A stretch of DNA of 64,000 nucleotides from Piromyces finnis (GCA_002104945.1 MCFH01000064.1:186001-250000); one strand, 5' to 3'; counted from the stretch's first letter, positions 1-19,545 are shown. Translations and numbers: made by a program. The notes: generated by a model not told the origin, from the sequence alone.

Positions 1-60
1 TTTTATTTCATCAAATTGGTTTCCAAACTTTTATAACCAAAAAAAAAAAAAGGTCTATAG

Positions 61-700
61 ACAAAGGATAATTAGCATCTAACTGTTGTAAATTAATTAA
101 ATTATCAACTTCTTTTGATAAAATAATTAATTTATTGTTTTAAGATTTAATTATACTAAATTCCTATTTCGATTATCATTAAGATACAATCTTTTCAATT
201 TCGAAAGAGTTTCATTATTTCTAAATTCCTATTTCGATTATTATTAAGATATAATTTTTTCAATTTCGAAAGAGTTTCATTATTTCTAAGATATAAATCT
301 TCCGAATTTTAAATATTTCTTATGGAAATTATTTAACATTATTATTATTAATTAGTTAATTAAATCTAATTTACTAAATTTGTAAGGTTTCCTATTCCTT
401 TTGGTAAATTTATAATTTGAATTTCTTTAATACTTAAATACCACCAAATTTATTCAAATTTCCTATTTCTCTCTTGATAATTTGGTTATTCACTTTTTAT
501 CAAATATCAATTTTTTTTTAAATTATTTAATTTTCCTATATTTTTTGGTAACTTCGTTAACTTAATTTTCATGCGATTTAAATTAATTAAATTGTCTATA
601 CTTTCTGGTAACTAACTTTCTTAATATGTTACGTTTGAGTTTAAAAATTGATAAATTAATTAAATTGACTATATGCTCTGGTAATTCTTTTTAAAAGAAT
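61..700 (-). pseudogene. Decayed leucine-rich-repeat (LRR) coding remnant
   Basis: Read on the minus strand, this stretch gives successive LRR-like phrases in shifting frames. Examples are LPEHIVNLINL (about 690-650), LPESIDNLINLNRMKIKLTK (about 612-555), LPKNIGKLNNL (about 553-520), LPKGIGNLTNLVN (about 408-370), two copies of LSKLK(R/K)LYLN(D/N)NRN (about 270-160) and LSKEVDNLINLQQLDANYPLS (about 120-60). The LP-x-x-I-x-x-L-x-x-L-x-x-L pattern is the plant/bacterial-type LRR signature. Stops and frameshifts separate the units, so this is a broken gene. Two units at 156 and 221 repeat with a 65-bp period, one base short of 22 codons, which shows how the frame was lost. Confidence 0.7.
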
Positions 701-744
701 TTGCATTAAAAAAGTATAAAATAGGTTATAAAATGTATAAATTA

Positions 745-963
745 TTAAAAAAAGAAATAGGAAATTTAAAAAAATTACTATTTTTAAATTTTGAAGATGC
801 TTACTTTATTTCATCACTAAAAGAAATAAGATATCTAATTAATTAAACTAATTTAAATTTTGGAAATAATACACTAACTTCCCAAAAAAAAAGGAAACTT
901 AACAAAATTAACTAATTTAAATATTAAAGAAAATGTATTATAGTTAAATTTTCAAAAGTAAAG
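745..963 (+). pseudogene. Second LRR coding remnant, opposite strand
   Basis: On the plus strand the phrases KEIGNLKKLLFLNF (from about 751), an interrupted IN-stop-TNLNFGNNTLTS (about 838-880) and GNLTKLTNLNIKENVL followed by a stop (about 893-943) fit the LRR consensus I-x-x-L-x-x-L-x-x-L-x-L-x-x-N. At least one stop and one frameshift interrupt it. It points away from the minus-strand remnant at 61-700, so the two form a divergent pair. Confidence 0.55.
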
Positions 964-965
964 AT

Positions 966-3900
966 TATTTAACCATAAATATTTAAATTTTAATACTTTC
1001 AAACTTTTTGATTTCCACAGTATTTCTAATAAAATAAAAAAAAAAACTTCATTTATTTTTACAATTTCTGTCCCTTCTTTTTTAATTATTATTTTGCTTA
1101 AATTTAAAAATGAGAGTTTTTTTTTTTGCATGAATATCAGTAAAATGATAATCTATAGCAATCTTTCATTGTCATTGTTTCTTATGTTATCCAATGAAAA
1201 TATGGATTGCATTATTCTTCCTCTATTTTGTAATTTAATTTATTTACTTTATTTTAAAAAAAATATTATAATTTTATAAATATGAACTACTTAGCCGCCT
1301 CATATAAGTATTTGACAATTAATAAAGTTAAAAAATGAATAATTTATTCAAAATTTTTATGGTAATAAAATTTTTAATATTAAATTTTATTAATAAAATT
1401 ATCAAAATATTAAAAATGAAGAAGTCCTGAAATAGATTTCTAAATTAATAAATTTAAATATTGAGAACTACGAGTAAACTGAATGATAACAAATTATAAT
1501 AAATTTATCAAACTACCGATAAAAATAACAAATTTAACAAAAATACAATTGAAGATAACAATGGATTACTAATGAGTTAATTAAAATACTAAAACGCCAA
1601 AAAATATAAGGTACTCAAGACAATAATGATTTAACTTAAATTTATCATCTCTGGATGTATTATTTCTCACTTTTACTTATATAAAAATTTATATTTGCTA
1701 ATTTTACAATTGTATCCAATGAACTAATTTAATTTTATTATTGAAAATTTTACAAATGTTAATAATATCCTTCTTTCCTGAAATTATAACTTAATTGGAT
1801 TACTAAAAAGATATAGTAATTCTCTAAAATAATGAAACGGTTAGTAAGAAAACTATTTGAAGATTTAACAAGTTTTTAAGTCGAAATTCCAACTCAATAA
1901 AGTAATTTTATTCTAAAATAAAATAATAAGTTATTTTGAAAAGATTTTATAATTTAAATAAATAGACAAAGAACTCAAATATTTAATATATAAATATTTA
2001 AATTTGTGTATAAGAAAAACTGAATGTCAAAAATAATCACTTGAAAGAATATTCATCCCTCGCAATTATATTGCAAATTTTAAAAATTAGTAATCTTGGT
2101 AGTAATTTTAAAAAATTCAATTCAGTAAATATGATTTAGGATACAATATTAATACTATCAACATTAGACACTACTGTTCCTTACAACTAGAAATAAATAA
2201 TATATATATATAATAGTGTGAACTTTTAAAATTAAACGATCAAAAAAAAACTATTTAAAATGTAGTAATAATAAAGATTAATACAAAAGATTTAGAAACA
2301 TAGTTAGAAAAAAAAATAATGTATGAATATTGTATATATAAAGAAAAGAATATATCAAAAAAAATTTTAATTTTTAAGGTTAGTATTTAGTTGCATTTTG
2401 AGTTATTATAATTATTTTACTTTGATATGGCATAACTCTAATTTATGTAATAATTGTAATGATTGTGATATAAAGTTTATTTGAAATATTAGAATAAAGC
2501 GTAATAACACATCACATTATTGATTATTGACTCTATATATCAGTAATACCTCTATATTAATTGTTTGTTTTTAATTTGCATTTCAATAAAATTCTTTTTT
2601 TGCCATAGAATAATAATTAAAATAATAAAATTATTAATAAATAAAGTTTTTACAAAAATGTTTAAACCATTACACGTGATTTTAATATCATGTTAAATTA
2701 AAATTAAATTTTTTATAATTATCATTTTTTGATGTTTTGATGTTGAATAAAAAATATAAACATTAATACAAACTTACAAAAATAGTATTTCTGTCAAAGA
2801 TAATGATTAAAATAATTTATGCATCTTTTGTTGTATTGCTGTATTTATTGTTAATTTTTAGTTTTTATTTTAATTCTAATCTATTATATATGATACGCTT
2901 CACATCATGCCTACATTAACAATGAAAATGAAAAGATTTTTTTTAACAACATTGGTAACAACATTGGTAAAACAAAGATATAATTTAAGTAATTGGTGTG
3001 GTATTATTAATTGTGTCTTTTATTAGGAATATAAATTTAATAAACTTTTTTTTTTTAAATAGATTTATACCTTTAGAATCAACACTTCTTACCTTTTTTT
3101 TTTTTTTGAAAAGATGAATTCTATAAAAGCATTTTTTTGAAAAGAATCAATTAATAATATATTGTATTCATATATTTCTATTAAATCCATACTTAAAACT
3201 ATAGTGTTATTTTATATCCATTTTTTTTTTTTTTTTACTATTTTTAATATATATTTGATATACCAAGAAGTTAAAATAATATATATAATATTTTTATTTC
3301 TATATATTTAATATATAATATTAATTTATATACAAGGTATTATATAATTTGTATATACATTCCTTTTTAATTTATTTTATATTAAAAAATAAAATTATAT
3401 TGTTTAATATATTATTTATTATTCGTCTAATATATAAAATAGTTTTACAATTTATTTCTTATATATAACAATTCCTTTTAATAAAAACGTTTTTTATTAT
3501 AGAACTAAAAAAAAAAAAAGAATAAGTGTCAATAATAAAATAACATTGGCAGGCAGGTAGGTGAATGCGGTATTTTTTTTTTTTTTTTGAGATGAACTAT
3601 GAAGTAAATATTATATTAAAACAAATATAATAATTAAACTATCAAAATAGTAATATTTATAATCTATTATAATAAATTATTTTGTTTTGTTTTTGGATAA
3701 AAATATATCATAGATGATATATATATTAAACTATTTTATACTCTATTTACTTTAAAAAATTATTATCATTTAAAATTAATCATCAAATTTATAATAATTA
3801 TAAAATTTCATAATTTTAATATTATTGAATATTTATGTATAAAAAATTTTATTTATTGAAAATTTTATGATTAAAATATTTTCCATAAAAAATTATTAAT

Positions 3901-4785
3901 ATCCTATAATTATTTATTAATTATAATAATTTATTTTCTTGTGTTTAAAATTTTTTTTTTTTATAATATTTATTGTAAATAATAAAGTGTTTATTTTTCT
4001 TTAGCTTAAACCTCGGTCTTTGCTTTTGATAAATATAAACATTTATATAATTGTTTTTTCATTTATAATAAATATATATTGCATTTCTATTAAAAAACAA
4101 TTATAAATAAAATTAATCTTCAATCAAAAACTATAAATATAAATAAATATTTATTATATTTAATAAATTTTACTTGATTTTTAATTGAACCTTTTAATAG
4201 TATCATAAAAAGGAAAAGAAGAAGAAAGTTTACCAATAATAATATTATTTTATATCAAATAGTTCAATTAACAAATAATAAATATACAAATTAAAATAAA
4301 AATATTATTATCCATAAAAAAATAATAATAACAAAATAAAAATATATCAAACAATTAAAACTCCAAATTTTTTTTTTTAAAAAAAAAAAATAAAAAAAAA
4401 AAAGCGAAAAGAAAATAACATACTAAAGCATAAACAAAATATAAAAACAAATAATATATATACATAAAAATAAAATTCATTTTAAATTTTTAAATTAAAT
4501 AAAAATACAATATATTCACCATTATAAAATTAATGTAATATATAAATATTTTTAACTAAATACAACATAAACTCAGTGTTTTTAAATAAAATAAAATAAA
4601 AAATACATTTTTTACTTAATTAATAATAGAAAGTAAGTGTAATAGTTCGTAATTTTTTAATAAAAAATATAAACACAAAAACTTTATATTATATATTTAT
4701 AATATAAATAATAAATAAATATGTAAATATGTAAATAAATGTACTAGACATTTAAATATTATCTTAATAACAAAGAAATTAATTT

Positions 4786-4831
<46 letters not shown>

Positions 4832-4885
4832 TAATAATAATATAAACTATCGGTTAAATATATAAATATAATAGAAAAAAACAAA
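966..4885. other. AT-rich non-coding stretch
   Basis: About 3.9 kb of very AT-rich DNA with homopolymer A and T runs (for example 3092-3108, 3222-3236 and 3571-3588). There is a direct repeat of AACAACATTGGTA near 2944-2970 and an AAT microsatellite at about 4790-4828, just before the RasGAP start. I see no convincing gene, RNA or transposon. The small open frame at 1094-1279 is low-complexity and lacks any recognisable domain. Confidence 0.6.
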
Positions 4886-7800
4886 ATGATAGAATCAAGA
4901 AGAGATCCAAATCAATTAAAAGCAAATCGTTATCAATCTTTAAGAAATTATCAACCATCAAATATTGCAAAGGCTGCTTATAAGGCAGCAGCTTTTGGTG
5001 TTCCTTTAGGTAACAGTGGAAATGCCAAGATTGACAAACGTTATTCTGTTGCATCATTATGGTCTATGGTTGCTGAAAATGATGTTGAAGTTGATGATGA
5101 ACTTACTAAAGGTACTACAATAATATTTAATAATATTTGTAGTTATTTAATTCGGAAAAATAATAAATATAAATAGAATTGAAAAATTAGTTATTTTATT
5201 ACACTATAGAATTGAAAGATTAGTTATGTTTTTTTACTAAGAATATCATATGATAATATGATAATAATAAATAAATAGCTCAACGTAAGCTTCGTGATTT
5301 AAAAGCAAGAATTTCAGCACAATCCAAAAGAAACTTTACTTTAGAAAGAGATGTAAGATACTTAGATAGTCGTATTGCATTATTAATTCAAAATAGAATG
5401 GCATTAGATGAAGTAAGTTCTTCTAAAATAATATTAAATATTATATTCTTTTCTTCACTTTAACAGATATATAATTAGTAAGCAATATATTTATCTATCG
5501 TTAACTAATAAATATTTAATTAAATAAAAAAAAATTTGAATATTTCGAATATTTTTTATTTAAAAAGCAACAAGAAGTTGCAAGTCACTTAGATGAAATT
5601 GATAATACTGTTGGTACTATACCAGATGATCGTAAAAGACAATCCTATGGTAATTTATTCTTTATGTTGCAATCTGAACCAAAACACATTGCTAGTCTTG
5701 CACGTTTAGTTTCTTTATCCGAAATTGATACACTTTTGCAAACAGTTATGTTTACTATATATGGTAATCAATATGAATCTCGTGAAGAACATCTTCTTTT
5801 AACTATGTTCCAAAATGTTTTAGCTGCACAATTCGATTCTTCTACTGATTTCGGTAGTTTGTTACGTGCTAATACACCAGTTTCTAGAATGATGACCACA
5901 TATACTCGTCGTGGTCCAGGTCAAACCTACTTAAAGAATGTTTTATCCGAAAGAATTAATAATTTAATTGATCATAAAGATCTAGATTTGGAAATTAATC
6001 CTTTAAAGGTTTACGAACAAATGATTAAAGATATTGAAGAAGAAACTGGAAAGCCATGTGATTTACCAAAAGGTATTACCCAAGAAGCTGCTCAAGAAAA
6101 TGCTGATGTTCAAGCTATTATTGCTCCAAGATTAAATATGTTGATGGAAATCACAGGTTCATTCCTCTCTACTATTATTGCATCCATTAATCAAGTTCCA
6201 TATGGTATTCGTTGGATATGTAAACAAATTCGTTCTTTAACAAAGGTAAATATATATTAGTTTATAAGAATTGATTAATCCTGCAGTTAATTAAAATGTA
6301 GCCCTCGAAAATACATATTTTGATTTTATATTATAAAATGTTTAATAGTATAAAAATAAGTGGATTTTTTTATTGATTACATTTTTTATTTTAAATTGGT
6401 ATATTTTATTCATTAAATAGAGAAAATATCCAGATGCTACAGATTTCAATATTTGTTCTTTAATTGGTGGTTTCTTTTTCTTAAGATTTGTTAATCCAGC
6501 TATTGTTACTCCACAAGCATATATGTTAGTTGATTCTAATCCATCACCTAATCCACGTCGTACCTTGACTTTAGTAAGTTTTAATAGGAAGAAAATGAAA
6601 TTATAATAATAGAATAATATTAATATATTTTACATTTTATTAATTCGTTTTATTGCATGATTATCAATTTAAAAAGGTTGCTAAATTATTACAAAATCTT
6701 GCTAACAAACCAACTTACTCAAAGGAAGGTTATATGCTTTCTCTTAATCCATTTGTTGAACAAAATAAAACTAAAATTAATAAATTCTTAAATGATTTAT
6801 GTGAAGTTGGTGATTTCTATGAATCCTTAGAAGTACGTATATTAGAATAAAATATTAAATTTGTTATTTTAAGAATTTCAAAAAATAGTAATGTATTAGT
6901 ACATGAAAAAGAATACTTAAATCATTCGTTTTTTATATAAATATTTACTATTTAAAAATTTTATACCAATTATTAGATGGATCAATATATTGCTTTATCA
7001 AAGAAAGAACTTGAATTAAACATTACCTTGAATGAAATTTATAATACACATTCATTACTTCTTCAACACGCTGAAGTTTTAGTAATTATTAATTATTATT
7101 ATTTATATAAAAAAAAAAAAAAAAAGAAATCAAAGGAATATACTAATATTATTTTTTTTCTTCTAAATATAAAGTGTCCAAATGAAGATGATCATCTTAA
7201 TATTATCTTAAAGGAACTCGGTACTCCACCACCACAAGTTCCAAGAAAAGAAAATAAATCAATTATATTACCACTCTTCAGTAGATGGGAAACTCTAATT
7301 GCCGGTAATTATTAAAACTCTTTATCGCTAATTATTAGATATATATTATTAAAATAAAAACACTGATGTTCTCTAATTAATTAATAAATGCTATATTATA
7401 TTTAAAGATAATCCATCTATGTTAGCTGATAGTCAATTGACTCAAGGTGATGTTTTATATATGGATACCAAAGCATTAATGGTTCAAATTGTTAGAACTA
7501 TGCCATCATTAGCAAAAGAAAAACCATTAAACTTAAAGCGTATCGCAGAAGCTGCTGCTACTAGTCATGATGCTACATTAGTTAGAAAAGGTATCAAGGT
7601 ACGTGATATGCTTTTCCAATTAGAAGAAATTGGAGTATCTGATTCTAAACATGAATTTATGGCTAATGAAGTAGCTCAAGAAATTATATACTTGGGTAGT
7701 TTAAAGGATAAAGTTATGAAAGAAATTAAATCCTTAGAAGTTGTATTTAAGGTAATTAATAAATATAATTTAAAAATATACTTAATTTTCTATTTCAATT

Positions 7801-8451
7801 AACTAATTAAAAAATATTTAAATATTATAAAATTTTAATTTTAATAATATGAATTTCAAATAGACTATTTGTGATCATAATAACTACTTACGTTCACAAT
7901 TAGAATCTTACAAAGCATATCTTCAAAATGTTAGAACTCAATCAGGAACACAGGTTATTAAAGGAAAAGAAAAGAAAAGCAAACAAGGACATGTGTTCGG
8001 ACCAATTAAATATACACATTCACAGTTGGAAAAAGAAGGTATTATTGTTGAAAGTAATGTACCAGAGAATAGAAGAAGTAATATATTCTTTAATATATCA
8101 TCACCAATACCAGGTTCATTTGTTATTGAATTATATTATAAAGGTATATAGCATTTCCTCTTTTTTTTTTTTTTTTTTTTTTTAATATAAATATTATAGA
8201 TTTTAATGAAATTATCAATTTCGCTTTTAAAATGAATTTTATCCTTTTCTAATATTAATATATTAAAAATTTTATTATTTAAAAATGCATAATATGTAGG
8301 TAGAGAAAAGCCAATTCTTGAAATGGATTTAAAATTGGATGATTTATTGGAAAAACAACAAATGGGCATTCAATTATTAGATTTAGAATATGTTCGTTTG
8401 AATGTTAATAGAGTTATATATTTACTTAATAAGCAATTCTTAAAACGTTAA
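4886..8451 (+). CDS. Ras GTPase-activating protein (GAP1/IQGAP-type RasGAP with RasGAP C-terminal domain)
   Basis: Ten exons joined by GT-AG introns: 4886-5111, 5279-5412, 5568-6245, 6421-6573, 6677-6832, 6977-7081, 7175-7304, 7408-7751, 7864-8143 and 8300-8451. The sum is 2358 nt, or 785 aa, with every junction in frame. Residues about 150-420 form the RasGAP catalytic domain. It has the arginine-finger motif LLRANTP (Arg220) and the signature [12 protein letters not shown] (Leu367-Arg368 to Pro372-Ala373), followed by [16 protein letters not shown]. The C-terminal third matches the RasGAP_C region of IQGAP and yeast/fission-yeast Gap1-like proteins. The presence of the arginine finger, which true IQGAPs lack, suggests it stimulates GTP hydrolysis by Ras. 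No IQ or calponin-homology domain is seen. Length is close to fission yeast Gap1 (established knowledge). It probably acts at the cytoplasmic face of the plasma membrane to switch Ras off. The ATG at 4886 is preceded by AACAAA and opens a continuous coding exon. Confidence 0.88.
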
Positions 8452-8874
8452 AGAAAATACATTTTTATATATTATTACTTCATATCATTTTTATTCAGTA
8501 TATATATATACAAATTTATTTTTCAGCATCTTTTTTTTTTTTTTTTTACCCTTTTTATTTTCTCTTTTTTTTTTTTTTAAATTATTATATTTTTTTCAAG
8601 TATAGATATGAAAAGATTATATACAATTTTAATAGAAGTCTAATTAGATAAATAAAATGCATTAAAGAAAAACAAAAAAAGGGTAAAAATAATATTAAAA
8701 AAAGGAAATTTTAAAGTATTATCCTTAAAAAATGTTAAATATAAATAAAAAATGTATTAATAATTAAAAATTAGAAAAAAGATAGTAATTTAAAAAATAT
8801 AATTTTTTCAATATTAAAAATATACATATATATATTAATATACAGAACTTATAAGATATAATAATAATTCAAGT

Positions 8875-8909
<35 letters not shown>

Positions 8910-9501
8910 CAATAAAAAAAAACGTATTTCATATTTTATTAAATAAATATTAAAACATTATATGTGTTTATATACTTTATTTAAATGCTTTAATTTATTA
9001 AGAAAAAAAAAGGTGGATGTAAATTTTAGTTTTACAAAAAAAGTAAATCTGAAATATATTATTAGAAAATATTTTTAAATATTAATACATTAATTTGTGT
9101 CATATTTAAAATTTCATTTAATATATAGTTTTTAAACTATATAATGTGGTACTTTTTCTTTAAAAAAATAAATGATAAAACCTTTTTTAATTTTTATTTT
9201 ATTAAAACTTTTACATTTTAAATAACTATTAAAGTTTAATCAAAAATAACCCACATTTAATTAATTGAATGAAAAATAATTTAATTTTATACATAGGAAG
9301 GATAATACCTATTTTTATAATTAATTTTCACTTATTAATTTTTATAGTTCATAATACAACTTTATTCATTAAAGAATATATTTGTATGTATATATTTATT
9401 CATTTATAAAAAAGTAGTGAGTAGTATCGTCCTTAGCGATTTTAAATAATAAATATATTAAATAATAATTATTATAGTATTAAAGTTCTCAAAAAAATAA
9501 A

Positions 9502-9532
<31 letters not shown>

Positions 9533-9772
9533 TTTTTGTAGTTTCCTTTACTCAATATTATAATTCATCAGTTATTTTAACTTTATAATTTTAAAACAGC
9601 ATTTTTTTTTAATGTTAAGTTATTTATCGTTCTTTATATAATAATACTTTCATAACAATATTTTTTTTTTTATTTTATTTTATTCTTGTAAAAAGTGAAT
9701 ATCAATAATTTGTATATTATTAGTTCTTTTTTTATTTAAAAAAAAAATATAAGATAAAATATAAAAATACCA
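8452..9772. other. AT-rich intergenic region
   Basis: Holds poly-T runs at about 8530-8548 and 8567-8578, a poly-A run of roughly 33 at 8877-8909, an AT dinucleotide run at 9499-9524 and a poly-T at 9525-9537. A slightly GC-richer patch at 9415-9440 has no recognised identity. No gene is seen. Confidence 0.6.
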
Positions 9773-11018
9773 ATGACTTCAATACAAAAATCTAACACAA
9801 TGGATGAAAATGAGGCAGGATCCTCTACATCCATAAATATACCAATTTATAATGTTAGACAAGAAATGCAAAGAAATAATACTATTCGAAAAAATAATAC
9901 TATTCGAAAAAGTAGTACTGTCCGAAAAAATGGGGCTAATTCTAATTTTAATAATCTTAATGAGGTGATAGCTAATAACTATCAAAATAACTTTTCGAAT
10001 CTAGACCCAAATGATTTTATGTATTACCAACAATTTCTATTAAATAATTATAAGGATGAACAACAACAAGCTAAAGAATTAATCGAAAAAATAAATAATG
10101 ATATTGATTTAAGTAATGTTACCCTTTCAGAGGAAAATGAAACCTCAAAAAATAATGTAAAAGGAAATAGTGGACAATTAAAAAATAAAAGTAAAAAAAA
10201 TGATGATGATGATAATTGTTGTTGCTGTAAATGTTGTGGTATAGTTTCATGTATAGTGATTTTTATATTCATGGTATGTATATTAGGATTATTTGGATTC
10301 CTTTTTTATCCAAGAATACCTTCAATTATTGTTAATAAAGTCGAAATAAATAATATTACATCAATTCTCACTACACTTCAAACTTACAATAATTATAATA
10401 AAGACATTCAACAAGTTTTTCCTTTACAAAATTTAGATTTAACTTTTGATTTCAATGTTACTTTTTCTTTTAAAAGTATTAATCCATATAATTTTACATT
10501 TACAAATGTTGAAATCGAGGTAAATATACATATATTTTTATTTTTATATTTATATATATATATTATAATTATAAAAGTAAGATAGCGAGGAATGATAAAT
10601 AAATCTAATGAATATGAAATTTTTTTTTAAAAAAAAAAAAAAAAAAATCAATTTTAATTCTTTATATATATTATATATTTAATATTATTTATACAAATAG
10701 TTAATTTATCCTGGTACCTATGTAACCCCAAGATTCCATATTGCGAGAGGTTACAGTGATAATCTCTTAATTGCTAGTAGTAAAGTTACAAATGTAACAA
10801 TACCATTTACAGGAGTTATCAATTTCCAAAATATACTATCTAAAGGGTATTTCTATAATATCTTTTCATCTTGTACTTGGGATACTAATTTTAAAGGAAA
10901 TACAAAAATTTTTGGTATTTTTAAAAATTATTTAATATTTAATTATTCTAAACGTCTAACAAGAACATGTATTATAGAAGAAATATTAACAGAATTTCAA
11001 AAACTGAATAAGTCTTAG
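9773..11018 (+). CDS. Single-pass membrane protein with LEA2/NDR1-like extracellular domain (hypothetical)
   Basis: Two exons, 9773-10519 and 10701-11018, joined across a GT-AG intron and giving 354 aa. The N-terminal 140 residues are polar and Asn-rich and contain a short tandem repeat (NNTIRK-NNTIRK-SSTVRK, residues about 36-54). A Cys cluster (CCCCKCC, about 150) immediately precedes a hydrophobic segment of about 25 residues (GIVSCIVIFIFMVCILGLFG). The C-terminal part (about 185-354) alternates hydrophobic and Asn/Thr residues, with repeated N-x-T/S glycosylation motifs. Topology and layout resemble the fungal/plant LEA-14/NDR1-like membrane proteins (cytosolic tail, one TM, beta-rich LEA2 domain outside), but no signature motif proves it. 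The Cys cluster beside the TM suggests palmitoylation (inference). No function is assigned. Confidence 0.7.
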
Positions 11019-11834
11019 ATTTTTTTATACTTTAAACTTTAAAAAAATTAAATCCATACATCAACTAACCAATATATATATATATATAAAAATTAAATAT
11101 ATATATATATTAATAATTTACTATCTTATAAAAAAAACTTTTTTCTTATTTAAAATTAATTTATTTCATTCACACATTAATTATTATTAAAATCACTATT
11201 ACAATAATAATAATTATATATTATTTATAGATATTAAATATGCTCAACTATCTTTTTTTAAAAAAAAAAATGTATAATAATCTCTTTTAATAGTAAATAC
11301 ATATGTATATTCAAATTTAATAGGTTTATTTTTTATTCTTGATTTTGGTATTTTGTATTAATCAATAATATAATTATTATAAAATGTTATTATTTCCTTC
11401 ATTCTATAAATTAAATTTTAAAAATTGGGAAAATAGAAAAAAAAAAAGTTATAAATAGGTTGAAAAATAGTTAAACAAATAAATATAATAAAATGCTTTA
11501 AAAGTGGTATAAATTAATACTAAAGTATATTAATTAATTTTGATATTGAAAACTTAAAAATAAATATAAAACAATAAAAAATAAATAAATAAATAAATAA
11601 ATAGAAAAATAAAAAAATATTATCATTATATTTTATATTTTTTATATGACTTATTAAAAAAAATGAAAAAATAGTTATCTATAGCATCTTCTATTGGTTA
11701 ATAAGTAATATGAATGATGATGATGATGGTATCAGTTTAATAAATTAAACTAATTATAATATATATTATTCAATGGTATTATATAAGTAATATCATCAAA
11801 AAAAAAAAAAATAGTTATTTATTTCTACTTTGAA
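11019..11834. other. Intergenic region between convergent genes
   Basis: The 3' ends of the membrane-protein gene and the minus-strand helicase gene face each other here. The DNA is AT-rich with short AT and AAAT repeats (for example 11581-11605). No further gene is seen. Confidence 0.6.
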
Positions 11835-17589
<5,755 letters not shown>

Positions 17590-18958
17590 TAATATTTATT
17601 CTTATTTAATAAATGTTTTATTTTTACTATTGTTATTATTTTATTTTTATTTATTTTTTTTTTTTTTTTAATTTTTATTATTTAAAAAAAAATAAGATTT
17701 CCCTATAAAATAAAACATTCAAATTTAAACTATTAATTTTAATTTAATTATACATTAATAAAATATTATTGAAAAAATATTTTATGAATTATTTTAATTT
17801 TGTTATTGTTGTTGTTATTATTACTATTATTATAATAATTATATTTTAGAATTTATATTTATATTATTCATTTTTAATAATTAATATTATTAAAATAGTA
17901 AATTTCAGTTAGTAAGGTTTTATAATTAAATATAAAATATTACTTTTGGGTTTGATTCTTTTTAATAATAATTAGAATAGTATGTATTTATGTGTATATT
18001 AAAATAAATTAAATTATATTTTATATATGATTTATATGATTTAAAATTATAATAAACTATAATTAGAATTTATCTTTGAATAATTTGTCCTACATATATA
18101 TATATAATTTAAATTTAATTATTACTATTACTTTTGAAAGAAAACAATAAAAACTTATTCATTTTAGCAAGTATTTTTAATTTTGTTTCATACCTTTCAA
18201 TCTCATTTAAGCAGTTTACTTTTGGAAATAAGATTATTTTTAATATAATAAAATAAGGGATACTACCTAATCATTTTGATTCAATATTAATATTTTTAGA
18301 ATCATTATTAGATTGATTTATAAAATCTTATAATAAACACTATTTTGCTTTTATTATTAATTTATTTATTTACAGTTTTTAAATTGTGATGATAAAAGCA
18401 AAAAAGGTGTATAATTTTTATATAAAATTAAATGTATTTATAAATAAATTATTATTACGTATAAAAAACATACATTTATATATATTTAATATTTAACAAT
18501 ATTAAATGTCATCAACCATAATAAAAAAACGTATTGATGTATTTCCATTATTATGATAATGCCCCCTAAGATTCAAATTAGAATTTGAATATATGTTTTT
18601 TTTTTTAAGTATTTTATTATACTAAATAAATTTTTATATTTTTAAGATATGTTTTTTTTATAGTAATGATTTATTATTAAATATATATAAGTCTTTCTTT
18701 AGTTCAATATAAAATTAATAAAATCTTTTTTTTATTTCTGTTTTATTTTCATTAAATATATAGATTTATTCCTTTTTCTCAAAATGTATTACACTTTTAA
18801 AAAAGATTTTAATTATTTTTCGAAAAATGGTTTACATACCAGTTTTACTTAACTTTTTTTTTCAATTTACAAAATAACAATAATAAAATATTATTATATA
18901 TATTATAAAAAGTATATTTTTCGTTTAAAAAAAAATGTGTAACATATATATCAATATT
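17590..18958. other. AT-rich intergenic region upstream of the helicase
   Basis: Contains the presumed helicase promoter immediately after 17589. A near-perfect palindrome with 9-bp arms and a 2-base centre lies at 18571-18590 beside a small GC patch (GCCCCCT). No gene is seen. Confidence 0.55.
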
Positions 18959-18968
18959 TCTTTTCATC

Positions 18969-18970
<2 letters not shown>

Positions 18971-19013
<43 letters not shown>

Positions 19014-19545
19014 TTCCGAGTGCATTTCTCCCATCGATCAGAGTTAGCTCCAATGGTGGTTCTTAGAGAAACGTTGGCTCATTCCTATTGCTAGGTGGTT
19101 GTGACCCTCCTGGTCTGTCATACTGTTTCTTCAGCTTCGACGCTCACTTAATCCATGTACATTAGATGCATGTCGTTGTACGATATTTCACAACTACAAT
19201 GCTAAGCCTCTTATAGTCAATTTGATCACGTGTCAACCGCCCCCTAATGTTTACACTTAAATTGATTAAGGAATATTATGTGTTTTTGGCATAGCCTAAG
19301 TCACCACTTATTAAGTTCTAATTTGGAATGTACCATGTACACTAGACCCTCTCAGGCCGGCTAGACGAGTGTTATTATCATAGTAGTAAATTAGAAAGTT
19401 CATTTATACTTACCTGAATATCATAACCCAACCCATGGCAAACCCAGTGGGAAAATCCACAGGCACTGACATCTGCGGGGTCGAACCAGAAGCCTTATGT
19501 ATGCTAAGGAAACGCCTTAACAACCAGGATAAAAACTGGAACGAC
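18971..19545 (-). mobile_element. SINE-like non-LTR retroelement with poly(A) tail and 12-bp target duplication
   Basis: The 12-mer TCTTTTCATCTA occurs at 18959-18970 and again at 19546-19557, exactly bracketing the element: a target-site duplication. Read on the minus strand, the element starts at 19545 and ends in about 40 adenines (plus-strand T run, 18971-19010). Its base composition is clearly richer in G+C than the surroundings. Near its 5' end are RNA polymerase III promoter-like boxes: GGTTGTTAAGGCG (19526-19514), resembling the D-arm of Leu/Ser tRNAs, and a B box GGTTCGACCCC (19487-19477). The 575-bp body has no long open frame in the minus orientation. This fits a tRNA-derived SINE mobilised by a LINE machinery elsewhere. 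A truncated LINE 3' end is the alternative, but the Pol III boxes argue against it. Confidence 0.8.

Noticed and set aside
1094-1279. A 61-residue open frame with hydrophobic stretches
   Set aside because: AT-rich low complexity, no signal or motif, and no neighbouring exons that extend it.
19406-19545. A plus-strand U1 snRNA gene beginning ATACTTACCTG
   Set aside because: The following bases lack an SL1 loop and a clear Sm site, and the region lies within a SINE-like insert read from the other strand.
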